From Sialis fuliginosa (taxonomy: Eukaryota > Arthropoda > Insecta > Megaloptera > Sialidae): DNA of 64,000 nucleotides. How positions within the stretch are numbered: position 1 is the first letter of the stretch; each line of letters starts with the position of its first letter. Where the stretch lies: assembly GCA_961205875.1 (NCBI GenBank), contig OY540812.1, positions 3,782,001-3,846,000 of the forward strand. Direction: 5' to 3'. The translations under genes were made by a program, and so were the position numbers. Shown here one piece after another: positions 11,157 to 22,229 of this stretch. A model generated the notes under the pieces. The model searched no databases. It was given only the letters and a program-made list of their open reading frames with translations, and had not been told where the DNA came from.

Positions 11157-11600
11157 TCCACTCTGACTGGTGTTTTATCGAACATAGCGGATTGCTGTAT
11201 TTTGCGTTTTTATTTTAACAAAAATCATATTAATCCTGCTATTAATATAAAAATAAATACATTTTTTAGAAACTTTTTACTTTGTTACTGGCATCATGCG
11301 TATTACATTACAATGCTTAATTGGATTTAGAAATTAAAATAATTAATACAACGAAAATAAATTATAAAAAAATGTGACATGTTATATATTTTTAGAATCG
11401 TTAAAAACGTAATTCAAATTCCACGACAAAAGAATTTTTCTATATCGACACACACACACACATATGTGGATGTGTGTGTGCGCGCGAGTAAGAAAGTTTT
11501 CACTTCATGGACAGAATGTCTTTAAAGTATAATAGCAGAACTAGCGGAGCGCCACATAAAGGATAACACACACATACATGCATAGATATATATACGTGAT
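11157..11600. other. AT-rich DNA with a (CA)n/(TG)n hairpin
   Basis: A dinucleotide run at 11449-11490 reads CA repeats, 'tatgtgga', then TG repeats, so it can fold on itself. The rest is AT-rich with a 60-codon chance open frame. Confidence 0.5.
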
Positions 11601-11859
11601 ATTCCCTGACCAATCAGAATGACCAGAGCAAACCCAATAACCGGACAGTGCGCCGCGGGCTTATAAATTGAAAATCAATAATGCAGTCGACAGAGAGCGG
11701 GCAGGCTTTGAAGAACTACGCAGCGCTGTTCTGTTTTGTTTTACTTTTCCTGTTTTCCAAGGAACACAAAATAAACTAACAACGGCCAATTTCAGTATCT
11801 CTACACTCGCCTCGGCCGTTTGAGAGTTTGCCAAAAGTGAAGGGCCATCCATGGAAAAG
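11601..11859 (+). promoter_or_regulatory. candidate promoter and short first exon
   Basis: CCAAT at 11610-11614 ('gaccaatcag') and a second CCAAT near 11633 precede a GC-rich patch. TATAAATT follows at 11662-11669. A start would then fall near 11685-11692, where 'gcagtcgacag' could serve as an initiator. Downstream is GC-balanced leader-like DNA to ATG at 11851, reading M-E-K and then GTGGGA at 11860, an acceptable 5' splice site. Without splicing the frame closes after 21 codons. The 63-codon frame on the opposite strand looks like a shadow. No acceptor or next exon can be assigned, so this is a hypothesis. Confidence 0.3.
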
Positions 11860-11964
11860 GTGGGAGCTATTGTTTTTTGTTATAGAATCCAATTCAGGAC
11901 TTCAACTCGTATATAGTTTTTTTTATCAAAATCATTGGGTATATTAATTTATTATTCAGGATGA

Positions 11965-12165
11965 TTTTCGAAATGTTCACCCCCTCCCCTTTTTGTAAGA
12001 ATTTGTTAGTATTATGTGACCGCCCTTTCCTTACGTAAAGTTTTATTAACAAATAACATAAATTATTTTTTTTAAATAATTAACGTATTTGGATCAATCT
12101 CAGCTTTCCACGTAAAGTTTTATGGGAACTTCCCCTCCCCCCAAAGTCGTATGTAAATAATGGAT
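11965..12165. repeat. family X fragment (C-rich, 'tacgtaaag')
   Basis: Contains 'caccccctcccctttttgt', 'ttatgtgaccgccc', 'ttacgtaaagtttta' and 'cttcccctcccccc'. Similar C- or G-run plus 'tacgt' layouts occur at 30395-30490 and 36438-36545. The relation is by layout more than by long identity. Confidence 0.4.
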
Positions 12166-12275
12166 ACCCCTCATAATTATGATAACAATGATGTTATATT
12201 ATTCTTAGAAATGTTATTATGATATAATTTACCTGAAAAGTTCTAAATGACACAATTTCTTAAAGATTCAATCCA

Positions 12276-12575
12276 TACTAACATTATAAATGTCTGTCTG
12301 TCTGTTTGTTAACTTTTCACAGCTAAACCGCTGAATCGATTTTGATGAAATTTGGCAGGAAGATAGCTTGCATCCTGAGAAAGGACATAGGTTACTTTGT
12401 ACCTAGAAAAATTAATTAGATAAAAAATGGGTGTGTGATATTTATACATGCGACCTGTTTTATCGACTATCATAACAGAAATCTCTATTACCTAACCTTC
12501 TTTATGGGTTTTATGTCTGACAGTTCCTACCTAAACTCACTTCCACGCGAACGAAGTCGCAGGTAACATCTAGTA
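12276..12575 (+). repeat. family A repeat, full-length copy
   Basis: Best copy for defining the family. It begins 'tactaacattataaatg', then 'tctgtctgtctgtttgtta', 'ttttcacagctaaaccgctg', 'gattttgatgaaatttggca', 'gatagcttgcatcctgag', 'aaaggacataggttactttg', 'aaaatgggtgtgtgatattt', 'gttttatcgactatcataac', and ends 'cacgcgaacgaagtcgcagg' 'taacatctagta'. No protein is encoded. It is a non-autonomous element of the type very common in Lepidoptera. A degraded duplicate of the left flank (12168-12255) follows at 12578-12665. Confidence 0.88.
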
Positions 12576-13620
12576 GAAATTATATGAGATAACAATAATT
12601 GTATATTATTCCTAGAAAAGTTATTTGAAATGACATAATTTCAAATTATTCAATTAGTTATAAATTCAGAAACAAAAATTACACTTTTTATTTAAAAATA
12701 AAATCATTTTATTACATATTGTTCATAAAATCTATGATAATTTAACATTTTTCTCTAAATTAATACAAAAGCAATCTCGCAATAAAACGTACCAAAATGA
12801 AAAATAAAACAAGTTTAAAATAATTTCACAAATAAAATAGCGCGCTGAGAATCACCACACGATTAGTATTCCAGTCAGTATCTTGTGTATTGAATGCGCG
12901 TCCCGTGATAAAAACAAAAAAGATCGTATGAAATAATCACAAAGTTTCACATAAAAAGGCGCTGGGAAACAGTTTGAAGTGCGCTGTTGAAAGATCGAAT
13001 ATTAGCTAAAGACACTGCTGGTCCGAGTTCGAACCGCGACGTGACCAAAATAGCGATGTTGTAGAGACAACAGATCCAGTAATAGAAACTCATAGACGGT
13101 GGAATATATCCACCCCACAACGTGAAGCTCTTGGGGGTGGTGGCAGGGCCGTAGCAAAAGTGGGGAGATCGTGTCAGCTACCTCCTCACAAATAAACATT
13201 AGAACAAGCTTCAGAAATCACTGATATATAAACATTGGTAGCTGTAAAGCAAATATATGTGTATTTTATCTTTATAAGATGAATATTTACATAAGCTAAA
13301 TATTTCGAAAAACATCTGCTAACCCAAATTAAACTGCATTGTCATTTTAAATTCAATAAAGAGATAATTAATTATCGAAGAATTTTAATTTTACTTTTTT
13401 ATTTATTTTTATTAGATTATTAAATTTTCTTAATACGTGCCTGACTTTAATTTTTTAAATCTAAATTATGTCGAACAAAAATAAGGTGTATGTAAACAAT
13501 TAACGATAGCTAGAATTCAATGAAGATTCTATAAAGCGAGATAAAGGAATATTTTACTACAAAATCTTGTAGAAAATTTTATTCTCTACAAATATATATT
13601 TTTTTAAATAACAATTTTAG
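12576..13620. other. AT-rich DNA with a mixed-composition stretch at 12840-13200
   Basis: 12840-13200 is GC-balanced and single copy ('cccgtgataaaaacaaaaaa', 'gttcgaaccgcgacgtgacc', 'gggggtggtggcagggccgt'). A 65-codon minus-strand frame there has no recognisable product. Flanks are plain AT-rich DNA. Confidence 0.3.
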
Positions 13621-13796
13621 AATACCAAGGAACCAAGTTTCATTAATATTGGTTCAGTGGTTCATGAGTTATGTGTGTGAGAAGGATTTAGGGAACAGAC
13701 AGACAGACATGGAAAGAAAAGTGTTTGTCTTGACCTGAAACCGAAAGATTATGTGGAAATTTTGAAATTTGAGAACAAAATTATTTCTACTATCAG
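13621..13796 (-). repeat. family B repeat, partial
   Basis: Shows 'gtttcattaatattggttca', 'gtggttcatgagttatg', 'gaacagacagacagacatgg', 'gaaaagtgtttgtcttgacc' and 'ttgaaatttgagaacaaaat', the reverse complement of the head of family B at 7235 and 38462. Confidence 0.75.
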
Positions 13797-14404
13797 AATT
13801 TGTATGTTTCATATTTCACTTTTTTGGTTTCATAATGTAATCTTATCGACTGTTTTTTATTGTTACTTAAAAAATAGTCTAGTCCTACGTTTTTAAAGAA
13901 AAACGACAAATCAAAATTAAAATAATAATAAATAATTTTGGTCATTATTTTCGTAAATTTTAAAGCCAAATTAGAGACGTTGCCACGGGTACAGAAACGC
14001 GTAGGTCCGGTCCTGGACGACAGCATTGTACCGGGTGGGAGGACGGCGAAGCTCTAATCCTTGTTTGCAGAGCTTTCGTAAGGATATCAGGACATGTGCA
14101 GGATTCAGGACATGGAAGTAAATGCTAAACATACAAACTCTCGACTCAGTGTAGAGATGGATTTTCTAAACAATGTCTATAAATTGTGAGCGTTAAAATG
14201 TATACTACTTTTTATTTGTGTATATTTACCACTTAACTTATTATTGTTATTTAACAACCCTTAATGAACATGTATTCTAAATGAATACAAATAAACTGAC
14301 TTATAAGAAACCTAAGATACAAAAATAGTATTGGTAAAGACATAAATTAAATATTAAGTGATAATTATTATTGTTAAAGTAATTATAAACTTCAACTGTT
14401 TTTT
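13797..14404. other. no gene; GC-balanced patch at 13975-14160
   Basis: The patch ('ggtacagaaacgcgtaggtc', 'ctggacgacagcattgtacc', 'gggaggacggcgaagctc') is single copy in the window. Flanks are AT-rich. Confidence 0.3.
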
Positions 14405-14740
14405 TAGAGTTCCGTAAAAAACTAGGAACCTTTATAGTTTCAGTCTGTCTGTCTGTCTGTCCAGTGTATGTCACAGCCCTCCCATTTTCTCATTTATATA
14501 CCTATTTTGATGACCTAAAAACAGAAATAATGAGATTTTTTAAAAATAATTTTTGGACCCCCATAAACTGAAATGTATAAATTTTTTCACTTCCCCTATT
14601 GAGGGGTTTCTTTAGATATGTCTCTTAAAATGCAAAAAAAATGTTTTAGAACCTTTTGATTTTAACCCTTCAATCACGATATATTTGCTTTCAAAGTCCT
14701 TATCAGAGTGCCCCCCCTATAATTTCTAAACTATCGATCT
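14405..14740 (+). repeat. family Q repeat
   Basis: 'agagttccgtaaaaaactag', 'gaacctttatagtttcagtc', a (TCTG)n run at 14443-14460, then 'tgttttagaaccttttgatt', 'ttaacccttcaatc' and 'tttctaaactatcgat'. The reverse complement of this end appears at 43345-43750. Superfamily unknown. Confidence 0.65.
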
Positions 14741-14754
14741 AAAAACTCCTGTAG

Positions 14755-14966
14755 ATTTTTTTACCAATCTTGATGAAATTTGTCAGGGAGATAGCTTGCA
14801 TCTTGAGAAAGGACATAGTCTACTTTGTATCCCGAAAAATGTATTAGATAAAAAAATGGGTGTGTGATATTTGTACGCGTGTGTAATCTGTTTTATCGAC
14901 TATCATAACAGAAATCTATATTGCCTAGCCTAAATTTCACGCGAACGAAGTTACGGGTAACAGTTA
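14755..14966 (+). repeat. family A repeat, 5' truncated
   Basis: 'caatcttgatgaaatttgtc', 'gatagcttgcatcttgag', 'aaatgggtgtgtgatatttg', 'gttttatcgactatcataac', 'cacgcgaacgaagttacggg', 'taacagtta'. It directly follows family Q. Confidence 0.88.
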
Positions 14967-15500
14967 TAGGCTAGTGCTAATACCTTTTTTTTTTTTTAAA
15001 TTATTAACGGCAAGGTTAGGCTTTTCCACCTTTTTCTCGAAAAATTTGAGGTTATGTTGAAAAATGTATTGTATGAAAGTTAAAGATTTTTTTATTATCT
15101 ACAACTCTTGCATTGTACCGCTAGGAGGTCACGTTTTGCCGAAAATCGCAAAAAAAAACACTTTCAACCCCTAAACAGCACCCCCAATTCACAATTTCTC
15201 ATTATCTCGTGTTTAATTTTTGTTTTTTCTTTTAATTATAACCTTAATTCAATTTTCTGGCTGGTCCTTGCCTGTTATTATTTTTTATTTTTTCTAGGCT
15301 TCAAAATCCGCTTTGACACCGGTATATTAGTCAGTTATATTCTCAAAATCAGTTGTATTCTTTCGAGGGGGACTTAAACGTATATTTCCGTTAAAATGTT
15401 GAACATTTTTTGTGATAACTTTCTATAAGAAAATAAAAATACACCGCAGCCAAAATAGAAAGAGAGAAGAAGTAGTGAATAAACAAAGTATACTGAAAAA
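14967..15500. other. AT-rich DNA, no feature seen
   Basis: Contains chance open frames (15108-15377, 15412-15750) with no recognisable product. Hydrophobic runs in the first reflect T-rich DNA. Confidence 0.4.
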
Positions 15501-15730
15501 ACTCACCCTTCATATTCTCGCTTACGGAAATGGTAGCAGAGTTTTGTTGCGAATCAAAAGAAATATTTTATCTTGGGCTTTACGGGGGCGGGGGGCGGTT
15601 CTGTGCGACACAAGAAAGGGACCCGCAGAGGTGGCATTGTTTTGTTATTTCATCCCTTATTGTAAGCGAGAGAGGGAGTTATGGTCGCCGTCTTTTATAC
15701 CCGTCCTCCCCGTGATGTGTTTTTATGATA
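15500..15730. promoter_or_regulatory. GC-rich regulatory-like island
   Basis: 'ggctttacgggggcgggggg', 'agaaagggacccgcagagg', then 'taagcgagagagggagttat' with GAGAG at 15668-15672, and 'gtcgccgtcttttatacccg' with a TTTTAT core. Motifs and composition resemble an enhancer or promoter. No exon is supported. Confidence 0.25.
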
Positions 15731-16174
15731 ACAGCGTGCAATTTTTATAGGCAAGGTAGTATTACTTTTGAAAATCTTTCAAGATTACTTTCCCCGGGAA
15801 CTGATCGCGTTATTGTAAGGTTTACAAGAAATACTTTTTTATTTATTTTGAGTCTTTTGTAGAGGAGAAGATAATGTTCAAAGTAAAGAATAATCTAACC
15901 AATTATTTTGATAGAAAACTTTAATAAATAAGTTTTTTATACTTTCAACTTTCAATTCTATACATGTTTATTGTTCATTGCATCCCGTATGATAACACTT
16001 TGTTTATCTGTCTTTCTATCTGTCACAGCCTTCTAACAAATAAATCGTATGAGATATGATATAATTAAACTAATAATAAATAATAGACCTGAGTTATAAA
16101 AAAATAATTATTAGTTATTGAAGTTTTTTGACGTTTTTTAAAAGGGAAAATGGATTACCAAAAAAAATGTTTTG
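15731..16174. other. AT-rich DNA, no feature seen
   Basis: Nothing recognisable apart from 'ctttgtttatctgtctttct', a short TCTG-type run. Confidence 0.4.
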
Positions 16175-16178
16175 TTTA

Positions 16179-16316
16179 GTTTACCCGCGACTTTGTTTTC
16201 ATCTAATCAATTTTCAGGATGCAAGCTATCTCCCAGCCAAATTTCATAAAAATCGCTCCAGGGGTTTAGCTATGAAAAAATAACAAAACTTTTGCATTTA
16301 TAATAGAATGGATTAA
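16179..16316 (-). repeat. family A repeat, internally deleted
   Basis: Minus orientation: 'gtttacccgcgactttg', 'caggatgcaagctatctccc', 'caaatttcataaaaatcgct', then 'gggtttagctatgaaaaaat'. About 130 bp of the middle consensus is missing. Confidence 0.82.
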
Positions 16317-16323
16317 AATATAT

Positions 16324-16762
16324 GTAGAGTCGCCTGAGGAAGTGGTCGACCAGTTTTCATTCATATTCGCTTATCACAAACTTAGTAGGCTCCTCTCATT
16401 TGATTATTATAATATTTAAATCATTTCTCTATGTACCAAACAAAGACAGATATTTCGAAACTCATTTGCTAGATAAAGAAAAACTCTTCGTTTATAGTAC
16501 TCATTTTGTGCGATTAAATTATTATTATTATTATGTATAAGTAAATTTTGTGGCAATAAATATTTGATATTCCGAATTTTAGTATTTAAATATGTTAAAC
16601 TAGATATAAAATTATTTAATGAAATGGACTTATATTTGTGTCTTCATTTAAAATGATGTAACTATATAAGCTCCGCCCTAGAAGAAGATAACCGATGATG
16701 TTTGTCTTAATATTTTTGAATCTGTTGTAAGCGATGACAGACGACTTATGAAGTCCGTAGTA
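16324..16762. mobile_element. family M element, near complete
   Basis: Begins 'gtagagtcgcctgaggaagt' and ends near 'cagacgacttatgaag..tagtac'. Between are 'ctcctctcatttgattatta', 'tttctctatgtaccaaac', 'atttcgaaactcatttgc', 'aaattttgtggcaataaat', 'gctccgccctagaagaagat' and 'aaccgatgatgtttgtctta'. Other copies lie at 31967-32363 and 48577-48950 in the opposite orientation. Weak terminal inverted similarity (tagagtcgc / gcgactgta) suggests a MITE. Confidence 0.82.
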
Positions 16763-17687
16763 CTCTGGGTATTGATAACAACTATTAAATTGTGAAAAAA
16801 TATAAGTGTAGATAAATATAGTATAAAAAAAAACTTGTTTGTTTAAACGTCAAAAATTTATTTAAGAAAAGGTAATCGCAAGCTTTCGATTCACAGAATC
16901 ATCGTCAGGCTAAAATATAATAAATAACAATTAAATACAATTAATATAATGCAAAATATTGATATTTTAAAATAAAAATTCAGAAATATACCTATTATTA
17001 AAGATTTAAATTTGAGAACGATGTTGTTATCTCAATAATATTCATGTGACTACGGAAATGTTTGAAAAAATAACAAATCTCTTAGTAACTCAAATAGTTA
17101 CTAAGGAACAAAAAAATTGATTAAAAAAATTAATGACAGAAATAATTAATTATTTAAAATTGTGTTGTAAATAGTAGATAATGTGGATATGTCAGTTTTC
17201 TTGTTAATTGTATTATTGTTTCTTATTGTATAAAAATAATTAAAATGCATGAATGTTAAATGATAAAATACTGAAGCCCATATTACCTATAATATTTTAT
17301 AGACATTAATTTCAAGTTAAAAATAATATTGAGCCCGTTTTGCGTACGCCACTGATACATATGTACGTACATAATTATAGAAAAGTGTAACAGATCGGTA
17401 GATCCGAATAAAGAAATGCAGTGTTTAAATTTTCAATCGAATACTAAATTGAAAGTTACCCCTGCGTGTGAGTTGTTTACACAACATGACGCATTGGAAC
17501 ACGATTTAAAACATGTAGTTTGAATTAAAAGCTGCAAGCACAGGTTACATACAAATAACAATACACGCGTTCTAAATTAATTCAATCAAATTTATTCACT
17601 CACCAATTTTTCTACACTATTTAATTATTTATATTTGTATACATTGGAAATTTCATGCTTTTTTCTAAAATATGATATAACTAACTG
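16763..17687. other. AT-rich DNA, no feature seen
   Basis: No gene. 'cgcaagctttcgattcacag' 'aatcatcgtcaggc' near 16878 may be a repeat tail but is not repeated here. 17395-17412 carries a partial mir-10-like string, considered and rejected. Confidence 0.4.
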
Positions 17688-17832
17688 TTACCCAGTAATG
17701 GGACCCAGTGATGAACACTTGCTAATGATTACTATGACACAAAAGTTATAAAATAAAGAATCGTAAAAATTGAATGTAAAGCAGATGATATGATAATGCA
17801 TATAATAATTAATAAATAGATTATATTTATAA
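17688..17832 (+). mobile_element. family C MITE fragment (host of a nested C copy)
   Basis: Matches the middle of family C: 'cccagtgatgaacacttgc', 'atgacacaaaagttataaa', 'tgtaaagcagatgatatga', 'taattaataaatagattat'. It breaks off at 17832 where a second C copy begins with its own terminal repeat. Confidence 0.85.
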
Positions 17833-18267
17833 GGTAGTGGCACCAGTCTTGGCAACGACCCCAGTATTGGCAAATTTTTAATTAAATGTACTGAATTAGA
17901 AATATGTGTTGATATTTGATTACTGCCACTTCTGAATATTAATCTGTATACATTTAACTGTCTTACAGCGTGATTTGATGACAATTGGCCAATAGGTATC
18001 AAAATGGTGGACATTTAAACTAATTATTAGTATAATTTATTTATTAATTATTATATTATCATAGCAACTGCTTTACATTGTTTCAAATTTGACGATTCTT
18101 TCTTTTATATCTTTTGTGTCGTAGTACTTATCATTTTGTAATCATTAGCAAGTGTCTATCACTGCGTGCTCATTACTTTGCCATTACTGGAGAAAAAACC
18201 TGAACAAAATAAAAGGCTATAATTTAAAAATATAAACTATATTTGCGGACTTTGATAATTAAATTTT
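17833..18267 (-). mobile_element. family C MITE, nested in an older C fragment
   Basis: Starts with terminal repeat 'ggtagtggcaccagtcttgg', then reads the reverse complement of family C through 'aatggtggacatttaaac', 'gctttacattgtttcaaatt', 'cattactggagaaaaaacc' and 'aggctataatttaaa'. The far terminal repeat is missing. The site of entry, in the 'tttataatta' segment of the older copy, is AT-rich like TTAA. Confidence 0.85.
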
Positions 18268-18744
18268 GGGATAAAATCTAATTAGTTAAATAAACGAAAT
18301 AAATGTATTGCTATTCTTACATCTCTTGTTAAATAATAGATGAAATTAAAAACCAGTTTTTGTCAGTTAAAATTAACCTTTGGGGTATATGTTTAGTTCA
18401 CTGAAGCGGCAGGTAGATGTCAGTGGAGTGTTAAGACGATCGTAGCGACATCTGTTATATCGGAGCTGTATCACTGTCCGCGACATATGGCTAAAAATGC
18501 AGGGGCACTGAGATTTGTGAAATTACTTTTCAATTTGTCAACCACAGTTCTGGAGTAACCGACTGTTAACTGTATAATGTTGTAAACATTTGCCTCAACA
18601 CACACACGCACACACACACACATGTACAAATCCTAATTTAATTGTTCTGAAAAATATTAATTTAGTCTAAATCCATATATCCTTTTGGCTACATTTAGAA
18701 TCTAAAAAATTGCAAAAATATTTCAAAATAAAACTGAAATAAAA
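18268..18744. other. no gene; GC-balanced patch at 18385-18560
   Basis: The patch holds 'gaagcggcaggtagatgtc', 'gatcgtagcgacatctgtta' and 'ctgtccgcgacatatggc', with an imperfect inverted pair 'gatgtc'/'gacatc'. A (CA)n run lies at 18599-18622. Confidence 0.35.
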
Positions 18745-19202
18745 AAAACAAAAGGGATCATTAATAATGCTCCGGATGGACGAAGGGATTTGAAAAATTT
18801 TGAATTTTCACAAAATGGCGGATGTTGAAAGTCAAAGTTCTTTATTCGACTAAAATTTCACTCGAATTTTCGGCTATAAAAAAAAATAATCATCCAAAAA
18901 AATCCTTCGTCCATCTGTAGGACAATTATGTATAGAATAAGTGAGAAAAATTTCAAACCGATCGGCAAAGCCGTTCTCAAGTTAAAGTGATCACCGACTT
19001 CGAAAACATTGTTTCGAGAAAAACGCGTTTAAAGTTTTGAGTCCGATTTACATGCAGATAAAAAATTTATTTTGTAACTTACACTGAATCGTCTATTCCA
19101 GGACATTTGTCTGAAATTTTCAGAGAATACTTTTGAAATATTCTACTTTGAGAAAATGCAAAAAAAATGAATTTTTTCAAAATTCTAATTGGGTCTGCCC
19201 CC
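18745..19202 (-). mobile_element. family D MITE (TTAA-type), one end missing
   Basis: Ends with 'gggtctgccccc' (19191-19202) followed by TTAA (19203-19206). Reverse complement shares 'gcattttctcaaagtagaat', 'ttctctgaaaatttcagac', 'atctgcatgtaaatc', 'aaacgcgtttttct', 'ccgccattttgtgaaaa' and 'caaatcccttcgtccatcc' with the complete copy at 26879-27454. The left terminus is not found. Confidence 0.87.
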
Positions 19203-19440
19203 TTAAGTATAGGGTGGTTGTACTTAAGTACTTTATCAAACACTTAAATACGTTTATTGAAAAGTTGTACTTAGAAATACACTTAAGTAATACTTATTTA
19301 CTTTTTTATGTATTTAAATACTTTTGCAAAAGCACTTACATAAGTACATTTTTGTAAAAAAATAAGTATATTTTTTCGTAGTAATCAAACTTGTATTAAG
19401 TATATTTTTTGTATTTATGCAGAGCTCTGAAAGTAGTTCA
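19203..19440. repeat. low-complexity 'aagtactt' block, hAT-like tail
   Basis: Dense variants of 'acttaagtacttt' and 'aagtatttaaatactt', then 'gcagagctctgaaagtag' at about 19420. Such aagtatttt-rich interiors with a CAGRG..CTG terminus occur in hAT MITEs I know of. No matching opposite end or 8-bp duplication was found. Confidence 0.4.
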
Positions 19441-20523
19441 AGATTTAAATTTCAAACATACTTGCATTCTAGGAAGTAGAGAAATAAATTTTGTTTTAAA
19501 GATTGTATTTTTCTATAGTTACCTATTCTAAAGAGTTAGGAAATGCTATTAAAAACAAAATAAATAAATAAACAGTACATAAAGCGTTATCTTTACATTG
19601 AGAAAATGTATTTCTTTAGTCCATTTTCTTTTTCACAATAAAATAAAATTTATCTCTGGACTCTAACACTTTTTCTCGCTCGCTTCAAGTGTACTTATAT
19701 CAGTTACATTAGCAATAAAAATATTGCTGTAGATAAGAAAGAAGTGTTTTTCCACTCTCGCTGTTTCTCCTTTTCACTAACACAATATTACATTTTACTG
19801 GTGAAAATCTTATACCTATAGTATTCTGCAGTCACCAATCAGTGGCACCTCAATCACCTAATTATCTTTTACTTAACCAATAACACATCAAAGCCAAATT
19901 TCTTATCAAAAATTAGTTATTTTATCATAATTATAATATTTCTATAATACTTACTTTAAAATTTATTTTACAAGTAAATATTAACTTTTAATAGAGATAT
20001 ATTTACTGGTCGAGAATATTCTTCTGTTTAATAAAAATAAAAATTGGGTTCATTATTAAATATTATATACAGATGTCGTATTTCACCCAAAAGGTAACAC
20101 CGCTAGTATGTAACTAAAAATCCTCTACAACTTACTCAAATCTCGGAAATTCAGTTTGTGGAACTTCTGTAGAAAAGAATGTACTTAAAATAATATTATT
20201 CTATTACAAAGATAGAATGTCTACTATACAGAATACAAGAAAGTAAAATGTTAGTATAAAGGATTGAGAAGGTTTTTGTCGTACTAATACAGTTGTTTTT
20301 ATTTTTTGTCAATCATTATTGAACTTTAGATTCAAATAATTGCATTTTTGTTTATTCTTCAAAAAATATAAAACTGCGAAATTTTACGTATTTTTAATAA
20401 GGTGTTTATTTTTAATTTATTACATATGTAACTAAATGGTAATTAGAACAAGATCCTCGTTCCAGTAGAAAGTAATTTTTGAATTAGGGTAGATCCAGAC
20501 GGCTCGATAGTATAGATTGACCC
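19441..20523. other. AT-rich DNA, no feature seen
   Basis: No gene and no repeat shared with the window. Confidence 0.45.
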
Positions 20524-20527
20524 TTAA

Positions 20528-21016
20528 GGTACTGGCACCAGTCTTGGCCGCTTTATGAGTAAGGTATACTGTATTTTGTGATTTATGGGCTTCTTTTTTG
20601 TAATGTTACTTATAAAACAAATGCCTCTTTATTAAATCAATTTAATTACTAAAGTCCGAAAATATAGTTTGTTTTTTAAATTATAGCCTTTTGTTTTTCT
20701 TATGTTTTTTCTCCAGTAATGAATAATGTAAAACCAGTATTGGAACCCAGTGATGAACACTCGCTAATGGTTATTATGCCACAAAAAGATCGTAAAAATT
20801 GAAACAATGTAAAGCAGATGCTATGATAATGCATATAATTATTAATAAATAGATTACATTTATAATTAGTTTAAATGCCCACCATTTTGTCACCCATTGA
20901 CCGATTTTCGTCAAATTAAGCTGTTTTACAGTTAAGTGTCTATAGATTATGATTTAGTAATGGCAGTAATCAAATATTTCTAATTTAATACATTTAATTA
21001 AACAAATGTCCAACAC
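20528..21016 (+). mobile_element. family C MITE, nearly full length
   Basis: TTAA at 20524-20527 is followed directly by the terminal repeat GGTACTGGCACCAGTCTTGG. The body follows the family order through 'aattatagccttttg', 'tttctccagtaatg', 'acaatgtaaagcagatgcta', 'gcccaccattttgtcaccc', 'ttacagttaagtgtctatag' and 'caaatgtccaacac'. The last ~35 bp including the right terminal repeat are missing. Confidence 0.92.
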
Positions 21017-21276
21017 ACCTTTCTTTAATTTTGTATTTTTAGGAATGGTTAGGTTAGGCAATAAATTTAATTAATAATTGAATATTTATTTGGGTTGATG
21101 CTTGAAAATCTTCAATAATGTTTAACACAAATAGATATACATTTTAAAAGCAATATCTCGCATTTAGATTAATTCACGGATCGATGAATTCTTTGAAGTA
21201 TTTGCCAACAAAAAGACTCCGGTCAGTTTTACTTTGATCAGGCGTAACCACGTGGAAATTTTGTAGCGCGCGCGGT

Positions 21277-21934
21277 AACAGTGAGTGTGCTCTGCAATTT
21301 ATGCTTCATATTATTGGCAATTGAATTCTACCTTTGCGTGCCCACCAGAAACTAATGTTTATTTAATAAAATTTAACCGATTTTCACTGTGTAAAGGCCT
21401 ATATGTTTTAAAATACATCTGGAAGGATTTTTTACTTTCTATTATTAGGAGTTTTATTTTTTTAGGTTAAACACTTAGTAAATATTAGTTGAAAACTTGA
21501 AACTATTTTTTTATTATTAATCAAAATTAAATTTTTAGATTAATTTCTAATTTTTGCGTTTGGAGGGAGGGGTTGGGGGGCTGCTTCACTACCTTTTTGA
21601 ACCAGAAACAGTGAGTGTGCTCTGCAATTTATGCTTCATATTATTGGCAATTGAATTCTACCTTTGCGTGCCCACCAGAAACTAATGTTTATTTAATAAA
21701 ATTTAACCGATTTTCACTGTGTATAGGCCTATGTTTTAAAATACATCTGGAAGGATTTTTTACTTTCTATTATTAGGGGTTTTATTTTTGTAGGTGAAAC
21801 ACTTATTAAATGTTAGTTGAAAACTTGAAACTATTTTTTTATTATTAATCAAAATTAAATTTTTAGATTAATTTCTAATTTTTGCGTTTGAAGGGAGGGG
21901 TGGGGGGAGGCTACTTCAGTACCTTTTTGAACCA
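21277..21934 (+). repeat. tandem duplication, 330-bp unit x2
   Basis: Unit 1 begins 'aacagtgagtgtgctctgca' at 21277 and unit 2 at 21607 with the same 20 bp. Both run through 'gcgtgcccaccagaaactaa', 'tacatctggaaggatttttt', 'gttgaaaacttgaaactatt' and a G-rich tract (ggaggggttggggg / ggaggggtgggggg), ending 'cctttttgaacca'. By eye the units are well over 90% identical. No coding potential; unit 1 lies next to 'gtagcgcgcgcggt'. Confidence 0.93.
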
Positions 21935-22229
21935 AATATTCTTTATATTTAATATAGCCAATACAAAATGGTGACTAAATTTCCAAATCTAATATACCCT
22001 ATAAATAAGTAAATAACCATTTTGGAAAATTTTGATGCATTTTTCATTTGAACAACGTATAAAATAACAAATATACGGGTCAAATGCTTAACCTTGAAAT
22101 GTTGAATCCAAAATTAACCCAAAATAATGTTTTTATTTTTATTCCACATTCAAAATCTAATAAAATTTATATAAATTTTTTTAATAATCTATATCGTAGT
22201 ACATAAATATAACATATGTGTTTCCTTTT
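21935..22229. other. AT-rich DNA, no feature seen
   Basis: Plain AT-rich sequence. Confidence 0.4.

Noticed and set aside
13002-13199. tRNA or SINE promoter suggested by 'gttcgaacc' at ~13028
   Set aside because: No A box at the right distance on either strand and no cloverleaf; the motif alone is weak.
15108-15377. Membrane-protein-like frame (hydrophobic runs)
   Set aside because: T-rich DNA encodes Phe/Leu/Ile runs by default; no homology or conserved start context.
17395-17412. 'ggtagatccgaat' resembles the core of mir-10-5p
   Set aside because: Only about 12 nt match, the expected upstream bases are absent, and no complementary 3' arm forms a hairpin nearby.
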